Shown one piece after another: positions 1 through 4,557 of a DNA stretch of 7,248 bases. The DNA is from Actinomycetes bacterium. GTDB taxonomy: Bacteria > Actinomycetota > Thermoleophilia > RBG-16-64-13. The notes below the pieces were generated by a model that saw only the letters and a list, made by a program, of their open reading frames with translations, did no database searches and was not told the origin of the DNA. Made by a program: the position numbers and the translations under genes. Position 1 is the first letter of the stretch. Each line of letters starts with the position of its first letter. The stretch lies in contig JAKAHF010000098.1 of the NCBI GenBank assembly GCA_021815245.1, positions 1 to 7,248 of the forward strand. The letters are read 5' to 3'.

Positions 1-1
1 A

Positions 2-166
2 GTCAACAGCGCGAAAGCGGCCCTTGATGCCGGAGCCAAGGATGCTGCCGCGGTGCTCGCTGCGGTCGCGCTTGAGGACACCCTCAAGCGGTTCGCCGAG
101 GCCAAGGGGCTCGAGGTAGAAGACGGTGCGAACCAGGACCGCTGCCGGTTGACAAGTGTCACGTGA
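2..166 (+). CDS. C-terminal part of a HEPN-like hypothetical protein (partial, probably truncated)
   Basis: An open frame enters from the left edge and reads 54 codons to a TGA at 164-166. The part AGAKDAAAVLAAVALEDTLK followed by RFAEAKGLEVED resembles a helix pair found in HEPN-like proteins, in which an AA(A)VLAG..LE..LR.L helix is followed by a short Gly-Ile/Leu turn. In such proteins a further helical region with an R-N-x-x-x-H type motif normally follows. Here the frame instead runs into an unrelated tail (NQDRCRLTSVT) and stops, so the gene looks truncated at its 3' end. The tail is encoded by a small imperfect hairpin that may be an attC remnant. Family assignment is from pattern memory only. 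It could equally be an unrelated alanine-rich helical protein. Confidence 0.4.
   Translation, partial: VNSAKAALDAGAKDAAAVLAAVALEDTLKRFAEAKGLEVEDGANQDRCRLTSVT
121..154 (+). other. Possible degenerate attC right end ahead of the higBA cassette
   Basis: CGGTGCG at 124-130 pairs with CGCTGCCG at 140-147 (one wobble, one bulged base, 9-nt loop), followed by GTTGACA at 148-154. That heptamer fits GTTRRRY in five of seven positions and resembles the GTTGATA at the end of the site at 3621-3682. The position, directly before the first complete cassette, is where an attC end is expected. However, the stem is short and the left R'' box is not clear. If real, the recombination point G^TT lies at the -35 box of the higBA promoter. 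Confidence 0.3.
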
Positions 167-177
167 CCGGTTACATT
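149..177 (+). promoter_or_regulatory. higBA promoter with palindromic operator between -35 and -10
   Basis: A perfect -35 box TTGACA (149-154) is followed after exactly 17 bp by TACATT (172-177, four of six matches to TATAAT). The spacer holds a perfect 10-bp palindrome GTCACGTGAC (158-167), and CCGGTT occurs at 145-150 and 167-172. The predicted start of transcription is at about 184-185, on or next to the GTG start codon of the toxin gene at 185, so the transcript would be leaderless. The palindrome is in the right place for repression by the HigA antitoxin or the HigBA complex; that role is inferred from how this family is normally regulated. Confidence 0.65.
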
Positions 178-184
178 ACCAGCC

Positions 185-466
185 GTGGTCAAGTCCTTCG
201 CCGACGCGCAGACGCAGTCTCTGTTTGAGACGGGCACGTCTCGCCGTCTGCCGCCGGAGATCGTCAGGCGGGCGTTGCGAAAGCTCGAGTACGTCGATCT
301 CGCAACGTCACTTGATGACTTGGGTGCATCGCCGGGCAATCGCTTGCATGCACTCGAGGGAGATCGCAAGGGCCAGTACTCGATCTCGGTCACCGACCAA
401 TGGCGCATCTGCTTCGTGTTTGCCGACGGCGATGCCTACGACGTGGAAATCACCGACTACCACTGA
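185..466 (+). CDS. higB: HigB-like toxin, RelE/ParE superfamily (plasmid maintenance killer)
   Basis: This 93-aa protein matches the HigB/'killer' toxin family over its whole length: SFAD near the N-terminus, RRLPPEI..RALRKL, then SLDDL..PGNRLHALEGDRKGQ and the C-terminal DQWRICF...DGDAYDVEITDYH. Members are ribosome-dependent mRNA interferases that cut mRNA in the A site. R74 and the terminal Y92-H93 lie where catalytic residues sit in characterised HigB proteins. The start is GTG at 185, which gives the usual family length and N-terminus. There is no Shine-Dalgarno sequence before it, but a promoter lies just upstream, fitting a leaderless mRNA. The toxin gene precedes the antitoxin gene by 16 bp, the normal higBA order. 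As an integron cassette it would act as an array stabiliser, because loss of the pair would leave the longer-lived toxin free. Identification is secure; activity is inferred. Confidence 0.93.
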   Translation: MVKSFADAQTQSLFETGTSRRLPPEIVRRALRKLEYVDLATSLDDLGASPGNRLHALEGDRKGQYSISVTDQWRICFVFADGDAYDVEITDYH

Positions 467-482
467 TATCGAGGTGAGCTAG

Positions 483-797
483 ATGAGCATTCCCAACACC
501 GGCAAGCGGTTGATCCGCCCCACGCATCCCGGTGAGATGCTACGTGAGGACTTCCTGCCCGACTACGGGCTTAATGTCGCCGGCCTTGCTGCGGCGCTAG
601 GTGTCTCCCGTCAGACAATCAACGAGCTCCTGCGCGAGCGTCGTGCCCTCAGTCCGGAAATGGCCCTACGTCTGGCGCGGCTGTTCGGCAATAGCCCCGA
701 GTTCTGGCTGAACGCGCAACGCGCCGTCGATCTCTGGGACGCGCAGGAGGCGATCGGCACGAAGGTCGAGCGCATTAAGCCGCTGAAGGTCGCGTAA
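483..797 (+). CDS. higA: HigA-like antitoxin, XRE-family HTH regulator
   Basis: This 104-aa protein opens with the typical HigA segment PTHPGEMLREDFLPDYGLN. A helix-turn-helix follows at about residues 30-60 (AGLAAALGVSRQTINELL, RERRALSPEMALRLARLFG), and then the family hallmark SPEFWLNAQRAVDLWDA. It neutralises HigB by direct binding and represses the operon promoter. The ATG at 483 has a good ribosome binding site, GAGGTGAG, at 471-478. The palindrome at 158-167 is its likely operator. The TAA stop codon lies inside the R'' box (GCGTAAC) of the following attC site, so the cassette is packed with no spare sequence. A related but different HigA tail recurs at about 2970-3047. Confidence 0.94.
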   Translation: MSIPNTGKRLIRPTHPGEMLREDFLPDYGLNVAGLAAALGVSRQTINELLRERRALSPEMALRLARLFGNSPEFWLNAQRAVDLWDAQEAIGTKVERIKPLKVA

Positions 798-851
798 CAA
801 GCACTTCGAGCCGACCAGCTTCGCCGGCGGCTCAACTGCTGGACGTTAGAC
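792..851 (+). other. attC recombination site 1 (end of the higBA cassette)
   Basis: This 60-bp imperfect inverted repeat has R'' GCGTAAC (792-798) and R' GTTAGAC (845-851, a full GTTRRRY match). The left arm AGCACTTCGAGCC pairs with the right arm GGCTCAACTGCT, with unpaired or mismatched bases as in extrahelical positions of attC. The terminal loop region holds CAGCTTCGCCGG. Length, asymmetric stem, box sequences and position at the stop codon of higA all agree with an attC site whose bottom strand would be recombined by an IntI integrase. Confidence 0.75.
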
Positions 852-874
852 CAAACCGCACAGAGGGGGACCCG

Positions 875-1861
875 GTGAGACTGTGGCTTTCGTCGTTTCT
901 ATTGGCGGCTGTTGTCTGCTCCCTAGCGGTTTCCGGATGCGGCGCCACCGCAAACGTTGCGCCTCGCTCTACGCCTGTCGATGTCCACGTCGACGCGCTG
1001 CCCGCGGCGTCGGTGACTCTCGTGCGTGAGATTCCCAATGCCGGGATCTGTTCGGCCGTCGCATCGGGCCCACTGGTGGTGGAGAGCTTCGCTAGCGGTG
1101 AAGAGGGCGGCTTGCGGGTCTACAGCACTTGGGACTCGGATGATAGTTCCCGTCTTGCGGTTGGACTAGTCGCGGGGACGGGTTCGCCGTACACCGCGGC
1201 GGGTCCGGCGAACCCTTCGGCGTCGGCATCGGGTGTCTACTTCGATGCAGATGCGCGTCTCTACTTCCAGGGCTATGGTGACGATCAGGCGCGTGACCTT
1301 GGGATCAAGAATGTGTCGAGAGTCTGGGCCTCTCCCTCGGGAGAGTGCCTATTGGTGGAACAAGCCGGAACGAGCGGGCGTGGCTATGCCTATTCGTTCG
1401 TAGATCGGGTGACTTCTCTTCCCGAGATCGATTGGTCGCCCCGGGACGGGTCCGTGGGCGATGCGGTGTGGTTGTCGGACTCTCAGCTGATTGTTCAGGT
1501 AGACGACTCTCCACCAAACGGCGGGTGGGGAACTGTCTACTCTCTGCAGTTGGCCGGTGCATCCGTTCGCGAGGCAATAGCCGCGTCGGTCCCGATGTCA
1601 TGCCCTGCCCCGAACCCTTCCGGTGACATTTGGGCACACGTCTATGATGGAGGTCTGGCCTTCTCGAAACAGGGCCACCCCGAGCGAATGCTGTTGTGGA
1701 GGGCGGCCGAATGGGGTTTGGATGCATGGTGCTCCGGGGAGCTGGTATGGCTCGACGCGAAACATATCGCCATCGCGGTGACGGACTCCAGGAGCCATAC
1801 GACCGGTCTTTGGATCGTCGAGTGTACCGAGGCGTTGCGAAGGGTCGAAGCCGACAGCTAG
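875..1861 (+). CDS. Secreted lipoprotein of unknown function, possibly beta-propeller-like
   Basis: This 328-aa product begins with a lipoprotein signal: R2, a hydrophobic stretch to about residue 18, and lipobox V19-S20-G21-C22. It should be cleaved before C22 and anchored to the outer face of the cytoplasmic membrane. The mature part is rich in short Gly/Ser/Asp turns between predicted strands (for example VWASPSGECLLVE, VWLSDSQLIVQVDD, NPSGDIWAHVYDGG, VWLDAKHIAIAVTDS). This pattern recalls TolB/WD40-type propellers that report values with 'PSG'/'SDS' turns, but no family was recognised. The GTG start at 875 is preceded by GAGGGGGA (863-870) and lies 24 nt after the R' box of attC 1, normal for a cassette gene. 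The frame ends just before attC 2. No promoter is visible, so expression probably depends on upstream or integron transcription. Confidence 0.85.
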   Translation: MRLWLSSFLLAAVVCSLAVSGCGATANVAPRSTPVDVHVDALPAASVTLVREIPNAGICSAVASGPLVVESFASGEEGGLRVYSTWDSDDSSRLAVGLVAGTGSPYTAAGPANPSASASGVYFDADARLYFQGYGDDQARDLGIKNVSRVWASPSGECLLVEQAGTSGRGYAYSFVDRVTSLPEIDWSPRDGSVGDAVWLSDSQLIVQVDDSPPNGGWGTVYSLQLAGASVREAIAASVPMSCPAPNPSGDIWAHVYDGGLAFSKQGHPERMLLWRAAEWGLDAWCSGELVWLDAKHIAIAVTDSRSHTTGLWIVECTEALRRVEADS

Positions 1862-1871
1862 GTTGGGCGGT

Positions 1872-1930
1872 TCCTGACCGCCGGCGCAGCCAGACGGCAC
1901 AGTCGCCGCTGACCGGCCGAGCCGTTAGCG
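1872..1930 (+). other. attC recombination site 2 (end of the 328-aa lipoprotein cassette)
   Basis: This site is about 59 bp long. R'' is TCCTGAC (1872-1878) and R' is GTTAGCG (1924-1930, one mismatch to GTTRRRY). The left arm GCCGGCGCAGCCAGAC can pair with the right arm GTCGCCGCTGACCGGC with several unpaired bases. The right-arm sequence CCGCTGACCGGCCGAG is nearly the same as in the sites ending at 2321 and 3102, which argues that it is one of a family rather than a chance hairpin. Confidence 0.65.
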
Positions 1931-2001
1931 TTACAGGCGTGCCGCAGAGTTCTGGGGGGAAGTCGATTGTTGAGGCACATCCGACGACTGAGGGGGTTGA
2001 T

Positions 2002-2319
2002 GTGAGCGCCAAACGGGCCGTTCTCATGCTGACAATCATGCTCGCGGCGCTAGTCTGCATATCGGTTCTCGCAGCGTGTGGTTCCGCGTCGGAGGCTGCC
2101 GAGAGCGTCTCAACGACCGTCCCCATATCCGGAGAGGACGCCGCCATAATGGCTCAGATCGAAAGGATCCTTGCAGGGATCAAGGACGGTAGCGTCGTCG
2201 TCCGAGGAGGGATGCTCCAGGACGAGGAGCTGCCCACCGACATCGATGAGTTCCTGGACATGATCGGGTACTCAAGTTCCGACTCGGGCAGAGCCGCCGC
2301 TGACCGGTTGAGGTGCTAG
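2002..2319 (+). CDS. Small lipoprotein of unknown function whose end is encoded by an attC arm
   Basis: This 105-aa protein starts at GTG 2002, chosen because GAGGGGG (1990-1996) sits 5 nt upstream and the signal peptide begins here. The frame is open further upstream, but that part overlaps attC 2. The signal has basic residues K4-R5, a hydrophobic core and lipobox L23-A24-A25-C26. The mature chain has a Ser/Thr-rich linker, a predicted helix (SGEDAAIMAQIERILAGIKD) and an acidic segment (QDEELPTDIDEFLDMIGY). The last residues (GRAAADRLRC) are encoded by the right arm of attC 3, so the native C-terminus may have been lost or the gene uses the attC for its stop. No family was recognised. The product should be anchored outside the membrane. 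Confidence 0.72.
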   Translation: MSAKRAVLMLTIMLAALVCISVLAACGSASEAAESVSTTVPISGEDAAIMAQIERILAGIKDGSVVVRGGMLQDEELPTDIDEFLDMIGYSSSDSGRAAADRLRC

Positions 2320-2321
2320 AT
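2277..2321 (+). other. attC recombination site 3, short and with an altered core
   Basis: The right arm CCGCTGACCGGTTGAGG is almost identical to those of sites 2 and 5, and a short left arm (CGGGCAGAG, 2285-2293) can pair with it. The R''-like box is TTCCGAC. The R' heptamer is GCTAGAT (2315-2321), so the normally invariant GTT triplet is GCT. The site is about 45 bp instead of about 60. It is best read as a degenerate attC, possibly inactive, between the 105-aa lipoprotein and the DMP19 cassette. Confidence 0.5.
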
Positions 2322-2333
2322 AGGAGGGAGACT

Positions 2334-2768
2334 GTGGACGAACCCTGGTGGATGGCAAGTTGGCATGCCCTGTGCGACAAGTGCTCGAGTCAGGGCTATG
2401 GTGCGCTGAGCGCGGACGAGAGGGTGTGGCTCAATACCCGCGAGTTGATTGACGACGCCGAGAATGGTGGCCTAATCAGCTACTTCGAGAACCCCAGCAT
2501 CGGCACGCTCCCAGACTGTTTGATCGCGCTGGAGACCTTGGCCGCCAGCGATGTGAAGCAGCAGGTTGAGCGGGTGACCGCGTTGTTTCCCGGCGGCGTG
2601 CCCCTGTCAGAGGACGAGCGCAACGAGGTCATCGACTCGTGGGATGATGACGAGACTGACGAGCTGCTCGAAGATGTGGACGAGAGGCTCTTCGTGCTCT
2701 TCGAGGAACTCGAGGAGACGTTGGAGCTGTACATCCGGAACCGAGGACTCGCTCCAGCCTCTGCGTGA
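2334..2768 (+). CDS. DMP19/DUF4375 family protein
   Basis: This 144-aa acidic protein matches the DMP19 (DUF4375) family. It has an N-terminal LSADERVWLNTRELIDDAENGG, then GLISYFENPS (the family's NGGF.QYF.N motif), an alanine/leucine helix (DCLIALETLAASDVKQQVER), FPGGVPLSEDERNE, and LLEDVDERLF..FEELEETLELYIRN at the end. The Neisseria member DMP19 is reported as a DNA mimic that binds the repressor NHTF through an acidic surface. This protein is likewise strongly acidic (for example DSWDDDETDELLEDVDE), but its partner is unknown. GTG at 2334 is chosen over GTG 2313 because AGGAGGGAG (2322-2330) precedes it and the upstream GTG would lie within attC 3. The TGA stop falls inside the GCGTGAC R'' box of attC 4. 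Confidence 0.85.
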   Translation: MDEPWWMASWHALCDKCSSQGYGALSADERVWLNTRELIDDAENGGLISYFENPSIGTLPDCLIALETLAASDVKQQVERVTALFPGGVPLSEDERNEVIDSWDDDETDELLEDVDERLFVLFEELEETLELYIRNRGLAPASA

Positions 2769-2822
2769 CAGGCGGTTCGAGCAGACGCGTTTCGCGTGCG
2801 GCTCATCTGCCGGGAGTTGGCC
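2763..2822 (+). other. attC recombination site 4 (end of the DMP19 cassette)
   Basis: This 60-bp site has R'' GCGTGAC (2763-2769, containing the stop codon of the DMP19 gene) and R' GTTGGCC (2816-2822, one mismatch). The left arm GGCGGTTCGAGCAGACGCG pairs imperfectly with the right arm CGCGTGCGGCTCATCTGCC, with a short TTT-containing loop. The TTCGAGC segment is shared with attC 1, so this site belongs to the same subtype as that one. Confidence 0.7.
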
Positions 2823-2834
2823 TGAATCGAGGGA

Positions 2835-3047
2835 ATGAGAGTGCATCTTCCTGAGCGCATTGAATGCTCCCGCCTCGTGCTTCGGCGTCCCCGGCTCGAC
2901 GACGCCACCGCCATCTTCGCAGGTTGGGCGGCAGATCCCATCGCGACCCGGTACATGATGTGGCGCCGGCGCGCGGTCGACCTGTGGGACGCCCAGACGA
3001 TCCTCAAGGAAGACATGCAGCGCATCAAACCGTTGCGTGTCGCGTGA
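2835..3047 (+). pseudogene. Chimeric ORF: GNAT acetyltransferase N-terminus fused to HigA C-terminus
   Basis: This 70-aa ORF is made of two unrelated pieces. Residues 1-43 match the start of RimJ/RimL-type GNAT N-acetyltransferases: RIECSRLVLRRPRLDDATAI, then FAGWAADPIATRYMMW. Everything after that beta-alpha-alpha beginning is missing, including the acetyl-CoA-binding loop, so no acetyltransferase activity is expected. From about residue 46 the sequence is a HigA antitoxin tail: RAVDLWDAQ...RIKPLRVA, with 16 of 25 residues the same as the tail of the complete HigA in this window. Because it differs from that copy, it comes from another higA. The junction lies at about 2961-2970, in a GGCGCCGGCGCGC run. 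The TGA stop is inside the R'' box of attC 5, as in the true higA cassette. The ATG at 2835 has only GAGGGA immediately before it. It is probably a non-functional remnant, although the frame is intact. Confidence 0.8.
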
Positions 3048-3102
3048 CAGGCCGGTGCAGCGGACAGCCTTCGGCTGCCGCTGACCGGCTGAGGCGTTGG
3101 GC
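3042..3102 (+). other. attC recombination site 5 (end of the GNAT-HigA remnant cassette)
   Basis: This is the best-formed site in the window, 61 bp. R'' is GCGTGAC (3042-3048) and R' is GTTGGGC (3096-3102, a full GTTRRRY match). The left arm CCGGTGCAGCGGACAGCC pairs with the right arm GGCTGCCGCTGACCGG. Two left-arm bases have no partner (the G after CCGGT and the A after CAGCGG), as extrahelical bases do in attC. The loop is only TT-C-like between CC and GG. Confidence 0.8.
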
Positions 3103-3146
3103 AGAGCGGCCCGATGTGTACCGCTTAGTAGGGAGGAACGCGTAGA

Positions 3147-3575
3147 ATGGAGACGCTCGGCATCATGCTGTCGATGTTCGCGGCCTTCGCCGGGGTCTCG
3201 GTCTACTCTGTTCTTCTGAACAGGCTGGTGGCGCCGCGGCACTTGCTGCGCCGTGCCGTCTTGGCGGTCTCGATCGCCGTTCTTGGTGCCTTCTTCCTGG
3301 AAGTCGTGCTCGTGACGACTCTGGGTGCTGTTGCCAGTCGCGCGCTTCTCGGTCCGAGCTTCACCGTCGCCCACGTGGTCTTGTTCTTGGGAGCTATCCC
3401 GGCTCTGGCAGGGGTTCTCACGCTGGCGACCCCCCGGGGATTCGGCGAGGAGTGGTCCGTCGTAGCCGCCATCTGCGCGGTGTGCGCACCTGGCGTTGTC
3501 CTCATGCAGTACGGGGTCAGCGAGGCGCTCTTCGGCATTGATGGCTCGGGTGGTCCGTTTCCGGGTCCATGGTGA
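3147..3575 (+). CDS. Small four-helix integral membrane protein of unknown function
   Basis: This 142-aa protein has about four predicted membrane helices: residues 4-26, 36-62, 72-94 and 102-124. Basic residues lie between the first two (RHLLRR), and the C-terminal tail is Gly/Pro-rich (GIDGSGGPFPGPW). The ATG at 3147 follows GGGAGGA (3131-3137) at a suitable distance and lies 45 nt after the R' box of attC 5. No family was recognised and no catalytic motif is seen. It is a typical hydrophobic cassette protein; its role is unknown. Both neighbouring intervals end in attC-like repeats, supporting its status as one cassette. Confidence 0.8.
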   Translation: METLGIMLSMFAAFAGVSVYSVLLNRLVAPRHLLRRAVLAVSIAVLGAFFLEVVLVTTLGAVASRALLGPSFTVAHVVLFLGAIPALAGVLTLATPRGFGEEWSVVAAICAVCAPGVVLMQYGVSEALFGIDGSGGPFPGPW

Positions 3576-3620
3576 TGATCCCAGTCGACGTGCGTAGCGG
3601 GCGCCTGCAGACGACATCCT

Positions 3621-3682
3621 GCGTTGTCAAAGCATGGCGTACCATGGACAACGGACGCGGCTGACGCGCTGAATCGTTGATA
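3621..3682 (+). other. attC-like site 6 (end of the membrane-protein cassette)
   Basis: The spacing (62 bp) matches the other sites. The right arm GCGGCTGACGCGCTGAATC leads into GTTGATA (3676-3682, one mismatch to GTTRRRY) and echoes the GCTGACCGG-TGAG arm of sites 2 and 5. On the left, GCGTTGTCAAAGC resembles GCGTAACAAGC of site 1. Pairing of AGC, GCGT and CC blocks with the right arm is possible but interrupted. It is less certain than sites 1, 4 and 5. Confidence 0.5.
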
Positions 3683-4170
3683 TGAGATAGCCGGTCAACC
3701 CCACCCCCGTCAAGGCGATCTGCAGGGGTGTGAAAGTGCAAGCGGACGGGCACATGGGATCGGCGCTCGACCATGCTGATATCCGCGGATTGGAACCGCA
3801 CATCTCGGTCCTGCCGGAGCCTGCCTCCCACTAGGCACGCGCATGCTTTCGTCGCATAACGACTTCGAGGATCTCTCCGGGTTGTGTCGCCCGCCCGCGT
3901 GCATGCTGGTTCTCCTATGTCGCCATGCTCCCGGTCATCGCACCCCAGACGAATCCCGAGAGCTCGCGGGCCACGGCGACCACCGACGGCGTGGTGCCTG
4001 GCTGTCTGCGGTTGCAGCATGCCATTCGTGGCGTGCGTCCGGGGGGGCGTTCGAGCGTGGTCCCTGACAGCCTGGAAACGGAACGTCATCCAGTGTCGTC
4101 CAACGAGCCAGCGCAGCCGGACAGCCGGGGCCGCCGCCGGATGACACGTCTTGCTGAAGGGGGAACTACG
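3683..4170 (+). other. ORF-poor 490-bp stretch after the last clear attC
   Basis: I see no convincing protein gene here on either strand. Open frames on both strands are arginine-, proline- and histidine-rich, as expected for GC-rich noncoding DNA. One short frame, GTG 3730 to TAG 3834 (34 codons, including GSALDHADIRGLEPHISVLP), has normal-looking composition but no clear ribosome binding site. At 4098-4104 there is GTCCAAC, followed by AGCCAGCGCAGCCGGACAGCC-like sequence close to the left arm of attC 5, but the right half is not attC-like. GTCATCC (4085-4091) and GGATGAC (4139-4145) form a 61-bp outer inverted repeat around it. The stretch may be a decayed cassette, an ORF-less cassette or a leader region. 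Confidence 0.4.
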
Positions 4171-4470
4171 ATGAAGCGTGTCGGAATGCTTGCCGCAATC
4201 ATGGCGTTCCTGATCTTGGCTGCAGGTGGTTGCGCAAGAATTCCCAGCCAGCAGCCCATTTCGATCGCCATCCAAGGCGATCCGGTGGTTGTGGCCCAAG
4301 TCGCTCAGATCCTGGAAGAGAATCCGAACATCGTTGCTCCTGACACACAGATCGAATACTCCATAGCTGTAGTCAAACCCGACCCCAGTGTTGACTACAA
4401 GATCATGAAGGTAGCTCCCGACCCAAACGTTGAATACAAGATCAGTGTTTGGCGACGCTGTTGGGGATGA
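4171..4470 (+). CDS. Small repeat-containing lipoprotein of unknown function
   Basis: This 99-aa protein starts at ATG 4171, with GAAGGGGGA at 4156-4164 upstream. It has a lipoprotein signal with K2-R3, a hydrophobic core and C21 in LAAGGC. The mature part has a segment ISIAIQGDPVVVAQVAQIL, then tandem repeats with a 13-residue period: V(A/K)PD at 55, 68 and 81, and Y at 63, 76 and 89. The unit is roughly Y-K-I-x-x-V-x-P-D-P-x-V-D/E. The repeats stop in mid-unit after YKISV and are followed by an unrelated WRRCWG and a stop, so the 3' end may be truncated or frameshifted. No family was recognised. It would be exposed on the outer face of the cell membrane. By eye it is less GC-rich than its neighbours. 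Confidence 0.78.
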   Translation: MKRVGMLAAIMAFLILAAGGCARIPSQQPISIAIQGDPVVVAQVAQILEENPNIVAPDTQIEYSIAVVKPDPSVDYKIMKVAPDPNVEYKISVWRRCWG

Positions 4471-4557
4471 ACTACGGCAAGGGGAATAGAACGAGAGGAA
4501 GTGCGCCACAGGAGCGAGTCTTCTGCGACCGCCGGCCGAGCCCTGAAACTCCTCGCA

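Noticed and set aside
1696..2001. An upstream extension of the 105-aa lipoprotein frame by about 100 codons.
   Set aside because: It overlaps the 328-aa lipoprotein gene and attC 2, and would bury the signal peptide in mid-protein. GTG 2002 with GAGGGGG upstream is the better start.
1305..2147. A 280-codon open frame on the minus strand.
   Set aside because: It is antisense to two lipoprotein genes with clear signal peptides; its composition (Arg, Pro, Thr, Ser) and lack of a ribosome binding site mark it as a shadow.
2607..3617. A 336-codon open frame on the minus strand.
   Set aside because: It runs antisense across three genes with good ribosome binding sites and family matches, and its product is Arg/Asp/His/Gln-rich, as expected for a shadow of GC-rich coding DNA.
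4527..4549. A seventh attC after the 99-aa lipoprotein: GGCCGAGCC at 4534-4542 is identical to the right arm of attC 2, followed by CTGAAAC.
   Set aside because: The GTT core is absent (CTG), and I could not find a pairing left arm upstream. It may be a remnant but is too weak to list as a site.
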